Of a stretch of DNA of 64,000 nt, positions 54,667 through 63,956 are shown piece after piece. A program made the position numbers and the translations under genes. The stretch comes from JBPOFY01 sp051252415 (lineage in GTDB: Bacteria > Verrucomicrobiota > Verrucomicrobiia > Opitutales > Coraliomargaritaceae), in the NCBI GenBank assembly GCA_051252415.1, contig JBPOGA010000006.1:132697-196696 (forward strand). The letters are read 5' to 3'. Every line of letters begins with the position of its first letter. Positions within the stretch are counted from its first letter, which is position 1. The notes beneath the pieces are model-generated. The model had not been told where the DNA came from and made no database searches. It saw only the letters and a program-made list of their open reading frames with translations.

Positions 54667-56253
54667 ATGAAATACCAATCACAGTTCTGGGGGATACTCG
54701 CGGGCATTATCTCCGCGATGTTTTGGGTATTGTCGATTCCGCCCTTCGACTTTGGGGAGGCGGCATACATTGCTTTTGTGCCGCTACTTCTATGGGTCTA
54801 TACACGACCATCATGGCGGATGCTTGGAGCGGTTGGTCTAGGTGTCGGGTGGATCAGTTGGTTTGCAATATTGATATGGCTACGCCATGTGACTGTGATC
54901 GGGACGTTGGCACTGTCAGGTGTATTGGCGGTCTTGTTTTTCCTATGGTTGGCTTGTGCTCGATGGTGCTTGCCGCGCATTGCAAAGTGTGGATTTCCGA
55001 CCCGCGTATTGAGTTTCTTCGGACTCGCGGGTGCGTGGGTCGTGATAGAATGGTCAAGGAGTTGGTTGCTATGGGGTTTTCCGTGGGCTCCGTTTTCCTT
55101 AAGTCAGTGGGATCGCCCAGTGGTCTTACAAATTGCAGCATGGAGCGGCGCATATGGCGTCTCGTTTCTATTGATCTTTTTTAATTTGTGCATCGCCCAT
55201 ACCTTGCGTCGTCGTGTGGTGCAAAAAGAACGTAAGCGCTTAACTGGTTGGTTTAGTCCAGACCTTTACATTGCGATGTCTGGCTTGGGCCTCTGTGTCT
55301 ATACGTTCTTTCTATCGCTACCGACATCTGGAGCAGCTGAGAAATTGTTTACAGCGGGTGTCGTGCAACCATACATCGCACCAACATTGAAGTGGGACAG
55401 TGATCGCGAGCTTGAGAATATTGAAATACTCGAACGGCAGACCCGCTTCGTAGCCGCGCTTGAAAGCGATGTGCTGCTGTGGCCTGAGGCGGCCACACCG
55501 TGGCCCGTTGTGGGATATCCTGAAATGGCGACTCGAGTAGAGCGTCTCGGCAATGAGATTGGTAAGCCGATTCTGATGGGGAATCTCGCTTGGGATCGTG
55601 AATCGGATCAGTGGTATAACGGGACCTTTCTCTTCGTCCCAGGTCAGGGCATTCTTTCCAATTTCTACGTGAAACGTGAGTTAGTTCCTTTTGGGGAGTA
55701 TGTGCCTAAGCCATTTGGCTTTATTAAAAAAGTAGTGCCCGTTGGTGGTGCTTTTGTGCCTGGCCTTGATGAAGGCATTATTCAATTACCGATAGGAGAG
55801 AAAACTTTCAAAATCGGCTCCTTGGTCTGCTACGAAGATGTGTTTCCGTCACTAGCACGTGAGAGCGCTCAAGCTGGCGCCGAGGTCTTTTTTGTCGCAA
55901 CAAACAATGCGTGGTATGGCGAAGAGGGCGGAGCCTATCAACATGCGGCACACTCTGTGTTACGTGCGGTTGAGAATCGTCGCCCCGTAATGCGCGCAGG
56001 CAATGGCGGTTGGAGTGGCTGGATTGATGCCTATGGCACAGTGCGTGAAGTCTTACACAATAGTGAAGGCAGTGTGTATTTCCGCGGTGGTGGCAACTAT
56101 ACGGTTGCTCAATTCAAAGATTGGGAGCGTCGACAAAGCTTTTACACGCGTCACGGCGATTGGTTCGTCGTGGTGAGTGCTGGCTTATTTTTGGTCGCTG
56201 TTATCGTCTGTCGATTTGTAGGGGCGCGACTTGACGCGCCCGTCGATTGCTAA
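54667..56253 (+). CDS. lnt: Apolipoprotein N-acyltransferase
   Basis: A 528-residue enzyme. About six membrane helices are followed by a nitrilase domain: LLWPEAATPWPV has the catalytic Glu, NFYVKRELVPFGEYVP the Lys, and IGSLVCYEDVFPSL the Cys, and NGGWSGWIDAYGTVRE closes the fold. It N-acylates the lipid-modified Cys of lipoproteins on the periplasmic side. The last 12 residues (FVGARLDAPVDC) are encoded by a family-C palindrome and are not expected in homologues. The frame opens at 54637; ATG 54667 is preferred. Confidence 0.92.
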   Translation: MKYQSQFWGILAGIISAMFWVLSIPPFDFGEAAYIAFVPLLLWVYTRPSWRMLGAVGLGVGWISWFAILIWLRHVTVIGTLALSGVLAVLFFLWLACARWCLPRIAKCGFPTRVLSFFGLAGAWVVIEWSRSWLLWGFPWAPFSLSQWDRPVVLQIAAWSGAYGVSFLLIFFNLCIAHTLRRRVVQKERKRLTGWFSPDLYIAMSGLGLCVYTFFLSLPTSGAAEKLFTAGVVQPYIAPTLKWDSDRELENIEILERQTRFVAALESDVLLWPEAATPWPVVGYPEMATRVERLGNEIGKPILMGNLAWDRESDQWYNGTFLFVPGQGILSNFYVKRELVPFGEYVPKPFGFIKKVVPVGGAFVPGLDEGIIQLPIGEKTFKIGSLVCYEDVFPSLARESAQAGAEVFFVATNNAWYGEEGGAYQHAAHSVLRAVENRRPVMRAGNGGWSGWIDAYGTVREVLHNSEGSVYFRGGGNYTVAQFKDWERRQSFYTRHGDWFVVVSAGLFLVAVIVCRFVGARLDAPVDC

Positions 56254-56291
56254 GTTTAGCGAGACTGCGGGAGCGTCGAGTCGCGCCCCTA
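56218..56291. repeat. REP family C pair (BIME) overlapping the lnt 3' end
   Basis: GTAGGGGCGCGACTTGACGC followed by GCCC is paired with an inverted copy ending CGCGCCCCTAG. The left half is translated as the C-terminus of Lnt. A second pair lies at 56861-56935, the other side of the RAYT remnant. Confidence 0.88.
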
Positions 56292-56313
56292 GGTTCTTGT
56301 CATTTTGTTGCTT

Positions 56314-56860
<547 letters not shown>

Positions 56861-56877
<17 letters not shown>

Positions 56878-56935
56878 CACACGCGCTATAGATTCGATCG
56901 GGTCAGACGACGGGCGCATCAAGTTGCGCCCCTAC
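56861..56935. repeat. REP family C pair (BIME), right of the RAYT remnant
   Basis: GTAGGGGCGCGACTTGACAC is paired with an inverted copy GGGCGCATCAAGTTGCGCCC followed by CTAC. It supplies the last codons and TGA of the remnant frame. Confidence 0.88.
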
Positions 56936-56945
56936 GATTGGATAA

Positions 56946-57776
56946 TTAGAAGACGAATCCCACGCCGATGCTGATGCGGTCGCCGTTACCGTGGTCGGCC
57001 GTGTGGGTGCTGACCTTGGAGACGATGTCGTGTTTCCATTCTATCCGCGTATGGACGTGGTCGCTCCAGCGCCAGTAAAGCGCGGGGCCTGTTGCTAGCG
57101 TGAAGGCGTTGTCATCATCCCATTTGAGATCGGTTTCGATGAGCAACTGCATGTTATCGCGTGCATTCCACCCTAGATCGAGGGAGTAGCTCCATTCGGC
57201 GGGTTCCTCTTTTTCAAAGATCCAGAAGCCTGCGCTCGTAGCGAAGAACCAATTGTAGGTCTCTGTCTCGTAGCCTACAGAGAGGCCTGTGCCCCAAACG
57301 CGGTCAGCCACCTCGTAGTCTTCGTTGGCCTTGCCTAGCGGCACGCGTATCTGTGGAGATGCGGTCCAATTTCCACTACGTGCAGCAAGATTGAAGTATT
57401 TCTTCAAGGGCAGGGCGATTGTTAGATCTCCGATTCCAGAGTCGTGTTGCACGACTTTGTCGCCTTTTGAATTAAGAACTTCTCTGCGTGCGTCAATGAC
57501 GTATGGTAGCTTGAAGGTCATGCGGACTGAGCGGTCCCAAGTGTAGACGCCTTCAAGGTGTAATTTGGAGATATCTTCAGTGAAGCCAGAGCCGACAACT
57601 TTGCTGCCTTGTTTCAAGTCGCTGCGATGCGTGTGTTCGCCGCGCACCTGAAAACCATAGCCGCCGTCCCAACGTGGCATCATATTCATGATGGGCTGGT
57701 CCGCAAATGTAGTTACTGAGGGTGCAAGTGAGAGGAGCGCCACAGCAGTAACGCTTCGATAAGTGAAGAACGACAT
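56946..57776 (-). CDS. Outer membrane beta-barrel protein (transporter-like, PF13557 type)
   Basis: The 276-residue protein has a signal peptide (TYRSVTAVALLSLAPSVTTFAD), then alternating aromatic/hydrophobic strands ending in a C-terminal Phe (ISIGVGFVF), typical of outer membrane barrels. ARREVLNSKGDKVVQHDSGIGDLTIALPLKKYF resembles the MetA-pathway phenol-degradation-like outer membrane family. It is the last gene of a three-gene minus-strand operon with an HMA-domain protein (adjacent, no gap) and a Cys-rich exported protein, so it may export or sense metal. The function is an inference from context. Confidence 0.78.
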   Translation of the reverse strand: MSFFTYRSVTAVALLSLAPSVTTFADQPIMNMMPRWDGGYGFQVRGEHTHRSDLKQGSKVVGSGFTEDISKLHLEGVYTWDRSVRMTFKLPYVIDARREVLNSKGDKVVQHDSGIGDLTIALPLKKYFNLAARSGNWTASPQIRVPLGKANEDYEVADRVWGTGLSVGYETETYNWFFATSAGFWIFEKEEPAEWSYSLDLGWNARDNMQLLIETDLKWDDDNAFTLATGPALYWRWSDHVHTRIEWKHDIVSKVSTHTADHGNGDRISIGVGFVF

Positions 57777-58187
57777 CTATTTTTCCTCCGCTAGCTTGTG
57801 AATAACTACCGACTCGCCATCCCATTGGTAGTAATGGGTCGGTTCGTATCCAGCCTTGTAGACTGCTTTTCTGGCCGCTTCGACGTCGACGGCTTCACTA
57901 CTTTCGAAGGCAACGAGTGTTAGTTGGTTTTTAGCGTCGAGCAGTATGCCTTTGTCGAGCTGTGCCTTGTCGATGCCATCTAGTTTCTTAAGATGGATGC
58001 GTAGGCCGATACCGCAAGAGGAGCATACCAGCCCTCTCGCAAAAATCGCTATTTGATTTGGCTTACCAGTTAGATGCTCGGTGGCACCCGCTAAGCGGTT
58101 TTCTTCGGTGGCGACTTCAAATTGTGGTCGCGCGTTCAGGGTGGCAGTGCATAGAGCCAGTGCGATAAGTGTGTATAAAATTTTCAT
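57777..58187 (-). CDS. Exported HMA-like (heavy-metal-associated) domain protein
   Basis: A 136-residue protein with a signal peptide (KILYTLIALALCTATLNA). The mature part has IAIFARGLVCSSCGIGLRIH, with the CSSC metal site in the usual loop before the first helix, then KLDGIDKAQLDKGILLDAKN and AARKAVYKAGYEP, the second half of the ferredoxin-like HMA fold. It probably binds copper, mercury or a similar soft metal in the periplasm. The frame extends to 58256; ATG 58187 is preferred. It abuts the barrel gene, so they are surely cotranscribed. Confidence 0.82.
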   Translation of the reverse strand: MKILYTLIALALCTATLNARPQFEVATEENRLAGATEHLTGKPNQIAIFARGLVCSSCGIGLRIHLKKLDGIDKAQLDKGILLDAKNQLTLVAFESSEAVDVEAARKAVYKAGYEPTHYYQWDGESVVIHKLAEEK

Positions 58188-58302
58188 TGTGCAAGTAAGT
58201 GGCCGCTTCTCAGTGAGGGATGCGCAGGCTCCAGTGCGGCGGATTGGAGGGCGCAATATTGCTTTATCAGGGTTCAGCCCTGATTGCTTGGTCTGCTTTG
58301 GC

Positions 58303-58701
58303 TTATAGTCGCCAGATGCAGTAGTTCACTGAGAGCTTATTCGGGCTAGGTGGCTCCGGTGCACGGCTCGCTACGAGATGTCGAACTGAGTTCGATGAAA
58401 AATATGTTTCGTCTTTCAGGACACTTAGCAGTGCCAATGCAGGCATGGTGAGCTGAGCACCTTGCTGTAAGACGAACACTTGTTGGCGCGAATGCGCTTT
58501 GATTTCGCAATCTGTAGAGCATGTCTGCGAATCCGTGTCGTGGCAGCCTGTCGATTCGCTTGAGCAGCAGCAGTCTGTTTGTGCAGCATCTAGGGGGACA
58601 CAGGGCTCTTCGGAATCATGGCACGTTTCGACGACGCAACCAAATGCATGTCCTTGAACGACAAACATCAAGCTCAGAAGGATGACGAAAGTTATGCGCA
58701 T
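58303..58701 (-). CDS. Cysteine-rich exported protein, unknown family
   Basis: The 132 residues have a signal peptide (RITFVILLSLMFVVQGHAF) followed by a Cys/His-rich stretch (GCVVETCHDSEEPC, TDCCCSSESTGCHD, TCSTDCEIKAHS) with about 12 Cys. The C-terminal part ends in APEPPSPNKLSVNYCIWRL, similar in style to short proteins next to metal-efflux genes. I do not know the family. It is the first gene of the operon with the HMA protein and barrel, 58 bp after the polyprenyl synthase gene. A 115-bp gap separates it from the HMA gene; it holds a 7-bp inverted repeat (ATCAGGG / CCCTGAT). Confidence 0.65.
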   Translation of the reverse strand: MRITFVILLSLMFVVQGHAFGCVVETCHDSEEPCVPLDAAQTDCCCSSESTGCHDTDSQTCSTDCEIKAHSRQQVFVLQQGAQLTMPALALLSVLKDETYFSSNSVRHLVASRAPEPPSPNKLSVNYCIWRL

Positions 58702-58758
58702 ATGACTGATAGATAAAGATATAAGCGAATGGCTAGTCCTGTCAACTAGCTCGGCAAG

Positions 58759-59784
58759 CTACTGAATACGTCCAAGCTGGGCACGCACAAGTTCCGCGAT
58801 CTTTTGCATCGCATCGACTGGTGGTAGATTTTCGAACGGAGCAACCGCATCGGTCGCTTGGGCCAGCTGACTTTCAAACTCGCCAACGACCTCTTCGAAG
58901 ATCGGAAAGTCATGGAGGCGCGATGTGAAATCAGCAGCGACTGATTTATCACCAGCCTTAAATCGAGCCATGAGGCTGTCGCTTTCTTCCGCGGGCAGTT
59001 TCTCTAAGAGTAAGAGTAAAGGCAGGGTGAATTTCCCCTTATCGATATCGGTGCCAAGTGTCTTGCCGATCATCGACTCGTCTGCGTAGAGGTCTACGAG
59101 ATCGTCAAAAATCTGATAAGCGATGCCGACATGGCGACCGAAGAGGCCGGCGGCCTCGCTGAAGGCTTCCGAGTAGCCAGCGACTTTGGCACCGAGGCGG
59201 CAGGCGACTTCAAAGAGCTCTGCAGTTTTGAGTTGGATGACTCTAAAATAGAACTCACGGCTGTAGTTTACCTCGCCGCGTTGATAAGTTTGGGCGATCT
59301 CGCCTGCGCAGACGCGGGCGGTTGCTTGAGCGACTGAGCGGCAAATTTCGTTGGTGTTGAATTCGGCAGCGAGTTTGAGTGCGTGCGAGAAGAGCACATC
59401 ACCAATCAGCACCGCTGCGGCGGGACCAAACTTCTTGGCTGCAGTTTCCTGGCGGTGGCGCGTATCGGCCTCATCGAGAATGTCGTCGTGGACGAGGGTC
59501 GCTAAATGCACCAGCTCGATCACTGAGCCGAGTTTGACTAAGTTCTCTTTACTGTTTTCACCAGATCCCTCCCAGCCGCTGTATGCGACCAGCATCGGGC
59601 GTAGGCGTTTGCCACTGTGTCCAAAGACGTAGCGCACATGCTCTTGGATCTCGGGCTCCAGCTCAGTTACCTGTGACTGTAGAAAGATGTCTAGCTCATC
59701 AAGGTAAGGCTTTACCGGCTGATAAACCTCGGCAAATCCTGCTGCGGCTACTTTATCGGCCTCCGATTGGGAACGTGTCGTCAT
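58759..59784 (-). CDS. Trans-polyprenyl diphosphate synthase (octaprenyl/heptaprenyl type)
   Basis: The 341-residue protein has GKRLRPMLVAYSGW, the first Asp-rich motif LVHDDILDEADTRH, the middle GEIAQTYQRG and the second motif QIFDDLVDLYAD. It builds the long isoprenoid side chain of quinones from FPP and IPP. Small residues before the first motif (LVHLATLVHDD) fit a long-chain product, but the exact length is not readable. It is in front of the metal-type operon and behind an alpha/beta hydrolase gene on the same strand. Confidence 0.92.
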   Translation of the reverse strand: MTTRSQSEADKVAAAGFAEVYQPVKPYLDELDIFLQSQVTELEPEIQEHVRYVFGHSGKRLRPMLVAYSGWEGSGENSKENLVKLGSVIELVHLATLVHDDILDEADTRHRQETAAKKFGPAAAVLIGDVLFSHALKLAAEFNTNEICRSVAQATARVCAGEIAQTYQRGEVNYSREFYFRVIQLKTAELFEVACRLGAKVAGYSEAFSEAAGLFGRHVGIAYQIFDDLVDLYADESMIGKTLGTDIDKGKFTLPLLLLLEKLPAEESDSLMARFKAGDKSVAADFTSRLHDFPIFEEVVGEFESQLAQATDAVAPFENLPPVDAMQKIAELVRAQLGRIQ

Positions 59785-59852
59785 GGTTTGAGTATGAAAG
59801 TCGCAAGGTGCGAATGTGCAAAGGTAAATGCTCGGTTATGTGGGGCTTGTGG

Positions 59853-60623
59853 TTACAGCCACCCGTTCAACGCATCGAGGAAGCCCTTGCGATCTTCAAC
59901 ATGCACGTTATGACCCGCTTTGTGAATTTTGACGACCTTCATGCTCGGGAAATATTCTTTCATCTCTGGAAGATCGGAGTCTTTCACAAAGTTGGATTGG
60001 CCACCTGTAATGAGCATCGTCTGCCCAGTGTAAGTCTGGCCGCCTTTCAATGAATTCTGGCGTAGGACTTGGAGGCTTGCGTGAAGCACTTCGAGATTGA
60101 TCTGCCACTTAAAGCCGAATTCGCCGCGGACGAGGTTCGTCATCAGAAATTGGCGCATTGCCCAATCTGGAACCATCGGCTTGAGCAGCTCATCAGCCTC
60201 TCGGCGACTTTCGACTGCGCCAGAAGGCACACGTTTCATCGCTTTAAATTCGTTGTCGTGGTAGGGCGGGTAGGACTTCGTTGCAATGTCGATGATCACC
60301 AGCTTCTTCACCACATCTGGGTTCTCGCAGGCAAATTTCATCGCGATTTTACCGCCGAGGCTGTGTCCCATGAGGTAGCACTTATCAATATCGTTCATCC
60401 TGAAATAGAGCTTCAGATCCTGAATGAGCTCCGACCAGCGCATGGTATCGGCATGTGGCGAGACGCCGTGATTACGCAAATCTAAGATATGGGTATCGAA
60501 TCGCTCCTTGAGCGCCTTGCCAATCGTCGACCAATTACGCGAAGCGCCGAGTAAGCCATGTAGAATGACCAATTTCGGTTTGGATGGATTTTCGAAGCGA
60601 AGAGAATTGAGCTTAACTGCCAT
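59853..60623 (-). CDS. Alpha/beta hydrolase (YbfF-like esterase)
   Basis: A 256-residue protein. KLVILHGLLGASRNWSTIGK has the oxyanion HG motif, LDLRNHGVSPH follows, YLMGHSLGGKIAMKF has the nucleophile Ser in GHSLGG, and KIHKAGHNVHVEDRKGFL carries the catalytic His. This matches the YbfF esterase group that cleaves acyl-CoA and similar esters. The frame opens at 60662; ATG 60623 matches the family start. It is divergent from mutS. Confidence 0.88.
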   Translation of the reverse strand: MAVKLNSLRFENPSKPKLVILHGLLGASRNWSTIGKALKERFDTHILDLRNHGVSPHADTMRWSELIQDLKLYFRMNDIDKCYLMGHSLGGKIAMKFACENPDVVKKLVIIDIATKSYPPYHDNEFKAMKRVPSGAVESRREADELLKPMVPDWAMRQFLMTNLVRGEFGFKWQINLEVLHASLQVLRQNSLKGGQTYTGQTMLITGGQSNFVKDSDLPEMKEYFPSMKVVKIHKAGHNVHVEDRKGFLDALNGWL

Positions 60624-60752
60624 GATCTTGTCTTTTTGTCCACGAATCTCACAAATTGCCACGAAACTTTTCGCGGATATTGCAGAAACGGAAATATACG
60701 CTTTTGATTCGCGCTAATTCGTGTTCATTCGTGGGCTAGCACTTTAATTCCC

Positions 60753-63326
60753 ATGTCAGCCGATAAACCCAAGAAACTCACCCCGATGATGCAGCAGTGG
60801 CACGAAATACGTGCCAAGCTCGCGGATGATACCTTGCTGATGTTTCGCTTGGGGGATTTCTATGAGATTTTCCTGCAAGACGCGGAGTGGGGTGCGAAGC
60901 TCTTGGGAATTACACTGACCCACCGCCATGGCATGCCGATGGCGGGTATTCCTTTTCACGCAGCGGATGGCTATATACAGAAGTTGCTCGATCAAGGCGT
61001 GAAGATCGCAATTTGTGATCAGGTGGAAACACCGCAGCCAGGTAAATTAGTGAAGCGTGAACTCACGCGAATTATCACGCCCGGCACGCGACTCGCTGAT
61101 ACGCAAATCGATTCGCAGCGGAACCATTTCCTCCTCGCGCTCTCAATGGAGAAGAAGGCGCTCAATGCCGCATGGTTGGATTTGACCACGGGGGAATTCT
61201 TTGTCGCGACCGACACGAAACCAGAAAATCTGTTTGCTGCATTCGAGAGTCTCGATCCGCGCGAAATATTGGTGCCAGAGAATGCTGCAGAGCAGTGGAA
61301 CCTGCCACATGCTAACGAGACTTTTGGTGAGCTCTATACGCATCTCTGCGATGGACGTGCGGTGACAGCGATTCCTGATTATCACTTCGACGGCACCTCT
61401 GGTGCTCAATCCGTGATGGAAGTGTTAGGTGTGTTGAATTTGGAAGGCTTTGGCCTGAGCCAAGAGCACGCAGCACTTGGAGCGGCGGGTGCTTTGGTGC
61501 ATTACGCGACCGAAACGCTTTGCTCAAAGCCAGAGAATTTGCGTCACATCCGTGAATACAGCACCGAGAAAACGCTGCTGCTCGATCCATCGACGCTACG
61601 TAACTTAGAGATTTTCAAGTCTGCTGCCAATACGCGGCAAGGCTCGTTGCTAGCTGCCATGGATGGCACCAGCACACCTGCGGGGGCACGCTTGCTCGAA
61701 CGCTGGCTCTGCTCGCCTGAGCTGGATCTTATAGAAATACAACGCCGTCAAAACTGTGTGCAGGAGTTTGTTGGCGCGCCAGGCTTGTCGACCGAGCTGC
61801 AGCAGTTATTACGCGGCATTCGCGATATCGAACGCATCCTCGGGCGCTTACAAAACCGTATGCGCAACCCGCGCGAGTTGGGTGGTGTGCGCGATACCTT
61901 GACTGCGTTGCCAGCGATTGCAGGCACGTTGATGGAGTTTCCCGACACACAGGTGGCTGCGATTGCCGAACGTATTCATAACTTTGATGCGCTAACCGAT
62001 GAGCTCGCTCGTGGGCTGTCGGATGAGTTGCCAGGTAAGATTGATGACGGTGGCACGATCCGTGATGGCTATGATGAAGAGCTCGATCATTTCCGTAGCT
62101 TAACACGCGATAGTCAAAAATGGCTCGCAGAGTTTGAACTCGGAGAGCAAGAGCGCACAGGCATTAAAAACCTCCGCATTCGCTTCAATGGAGCCTTCGG
62201 TTACTTCATTGAAGTGACCAAGAGTAACATCGCGCTGGTGCCCGAGGATTATGTGCGCAAGCAAACCATGAAGAATGCCGAGCGCTACACCACGGATATT
62301 TTGAAAGAGCGTGAGCGTGAGATTTTAAGTGCCGATGAAAAAGCACTTGGTCGCGAAGATGCTTTGTTCAACGGCTTGATCGCTAAGATCCTTGAATATG
62401 CAAATGGTTTGAAAGAAACCGCAGCCGCATTGGCGGAGATCGATGTCTTCATTGGTTGGGGCGTGTTGGCGCGTGAGTGGGATTACTGCAAGCCAGAGTT
62501 GGATCACTCCGATACACTTTTGATAGATCAAGGGCGCCATCCAGTCGTCGAGCAAATGATGCGCGAGCAACGTCTCGGGCTCGCGGGGACGCATGCCTTT
62601 GTGCCGAATGACTGTCGTTTGTCGAGTTCGGGTGAGGCAGAAGAAGCGCCACAAATTGCTTTAATCACCGGTCCGAATATGGCGGGTAAGTCGACTTACA
62701 TTCGTCAGGTCGCATTGATTGTGCTGATGGCGCAATCGGGCGCTTGGGTGCCCGCGCGTAGCTGTCAGATTGGTTTAGTCGATCGTATCTTCTCACGCGT
62801 CGGTGCGAGTGATGAACTGGCCCGTGGTAATTCGACTTTCATGGTCGAGATGAATGAGACGGCGAATATTTTGAATAACGCGACTGAGCGCAGCCTTGTG
62901 ATTCTCGATGAGATCGGCCGCGGCACCAGCACCTACGATGGCCTCTCGATTGCCTGGGCGGTGATTGAGCACCTGCATCCGAAAGATGCCAACGGCGCCC
63001 GCACACTATTTGCGACGCACTATCATGAGCTGACACAACTCGCGAAGACACTTACGCGCTTAGAAAACTATTCCGTCGCCGTGAAAGAGTGGAACGACGA
63101 AATCATTTTTGTGCGTCAAGTGATCAAAGGCGCAGCCGATCGTTCTTACGGTATCCAAGTCGCACGCTTAGCTGGCTTGCCAACCACCGTGATTGATCGC
63201 GCGAAAACGATTCTTGAGCGCCTCGAGGCGGATGATTCCTCGCACAACTTGCTACGCAAGCGATTGAAGAAAGAGAAGTCCGGCGACGATACGAAGGACG
63301 AAGACGATCAGTTGGCTTTGTTCTAG
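60753..63326 (+). CDS. mutS: DNA mismatch repair protein MutS
   Basis: An 857-residue protein. TPMMQQWHEIRAKLADDTLL and RLGDFYEIF (the Phe-x-Glu mismatch-reading motif), then GVKIAICDQVETP, the core and clamp domains, and the ATPase with LITGPNMAGKSTYIRQV (Walker A), LVILDEIGRGTSTYDGLS (Walker B) and LFATHYHELTQLA are all intact. It recognises mismatches and small loops. The C-terminal tail is short and charged, ending DDQLALF, a likely beta-clamp-binding motif. REP family D begins 4 bp after the stop. Confidence 0.96.
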   Translation: MSADKPKKLTPMMQQWHEIRAKLADDTLLMFRLGDFYEIFLQDAEWGAKLLGITLTHRHGMPMAGIPFHAADGYIQKLLDQGVKIAICDQVETPQPGKLVKRELTRIITPGTRLADTQIDSQRNHFLLALSMEKKALNAAWLDLTTGEFFVATDTKPENLFAAFESLDPREILVPENAAEQWNLPHANETFGELYTHLCDGRAVTAIPDYHFDGTSGAQSVMEVLGVLNLEGFGLSQEHAALGAAGALVHYATETLCSKPENLRHIREYSTEKTLLLDPSTLRNLEIFKSAANTRQGSLLAAMDGTSTPAGARLLERWLCSPELDLIEIQRRQNCVQEFVGAPGLSTELQQLLRGIRDIERILGRLQNRMRNPRELGGVRDTLTALPAIAGTLMEFPDTQVAAIAERIHNFDALTDELARGLSDELPGKIDDGGTIRDGYDEELDHFRSLTRDSQKWLAEFELGEQERTGIKNLRIRFNGAFGYFIEVTKSNIALVPEDYVRKQTMKNAERYTTDILKEREREILSADEKALGREDALFNGLIAKILEYANGLKETAAALAEIDVFIGWGVLAREWDYCKPELDHSDTLLIDQGRHPVVEQMMREQRLGLAGTHAFVPNDCRLSSSGEAEEAPQIALITGPNMAGKSTYIRQVALIVLMAQSGAWVPARSCQIGLVDRIFSRVGASDELARGNSTFMVEMNETANILNNATERSLVILDEIGRGTSTYDGLSIAWAVIEHLHPKDANGARTLFATHYHELTQLAKTLTRLENYSVAVKEWNDEIIFVRQVIKGAADRSYGIQVARLAGLPTTVIDRAKTILERLEADDSSHNLLRKRLKKEKSGDDTKDEDDQLALF

Positions 63327-63330
63327 TTCT

Positions 63331-63413
63331 GGAGGGTTGCGCTTCGTCGCAACCGCATTGTGCAAGTCGAGCGTTTGAGGCGTATCGGCGGCGGTGACAG
63401 AGCACCGCCCTCC
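63331..63413. repeat. REP family D element, left of RAYT (after mutS)
   Basis: GGAGGGTTGCGCTTCGTCGC then AACCGC forms a palindrome with GGAG head; the element continues through GTGCAAGTCGAGCGT and ends with an inverted GCGGTGAC...CACCGC pair and CTCC. An apparently identical copy starts at 63957. Confidence 0.85.
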
Positions 63414-63435
63414 AGTAATACTTCGTAAAAACGAA

Positions 63436-63912
63436 TCACTCGTGCCACATGAGTTTGTTGAGCTCCCCTAGATATGGCCAGTCTTTGAACTCCTGAACAA
63501 AGTTATGTCGGACTGGGTTATTCTGGACGTATGCCCATTTTTCGGAGTAGCTGTCGCCGCTACGTAGTTGACGATCCCATGCTTCGGCTTGCCAAATTGG
63601 GTGCTCATCTTGATTCGGCCATTTTTTGGATGCCTGAGATTTCCAAAAGCGAATCCATTTGCGAATGGGAAGTGGATCTCTAATTGCTGGAGCGCAGAAT
63701 AAGTGAATGTGATCGGGCATTATGACATAGCGACCAACTATAAAGTGGTCTGCTTGGTGCCATGATTGAATCAACAGTTTATGAACTACGTCTGTGGCAA
63801 GGATGGGTTTCCTTTTCGCACTGCAAACAGTAACAAAGATTATCGAAGCGCGATTTCCATGATCAAATACGGCTTGGTGCGCGGGTGTTTTGCGAGCAGG
63901 CAAATCGGGCAT
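63436..63912 (-). CDS. REP-associated tyrosine transposase (RAYT), family D
   Basis: A 158-residue HUH protein. SIIFVTVCSAKRKP starts the fold, YVIMPDHIHLFCAP is the HUH motif (His 68 and 70), and WAYVQNNPVRHNFV holds the likely catalytic Tyr in the NPxR context. Both flanks carry the same ~83-bp element as direct repeats (63331 and 63957). It is the smallest of the intact RAYT genes here. The gene is in opposite orientation to mutS. Confidence 0.9.
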   Translation of the reverse strand: MPDLPARKTPAHQAVFDHGNRASIIFVTVCSAKRKPILATDVVHKLLIQSWHQADHFIVGRYVIMPDHIHLFCAPAIRDPLPIRKWIRFWKSQASKKWPNQDEHPIWQAEAWDRQLRSGDSYSEKWAYVQNNPVRHNFVQEFKDWPYLGELNKLMWHE

Positions 63913-63956
63913 ATTGCTAGCCTGATTTGTGATGATTCGCTGTAAACCCTATTTCT

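Noticed and set aside
58259..58302. Inverted repeat ATCAGGG / CCCTGAT as a terminator between the Cys-rich and HMA genes
   Set aside because: The stem is short and no T run follows on the minus strand, so termination is not supported.
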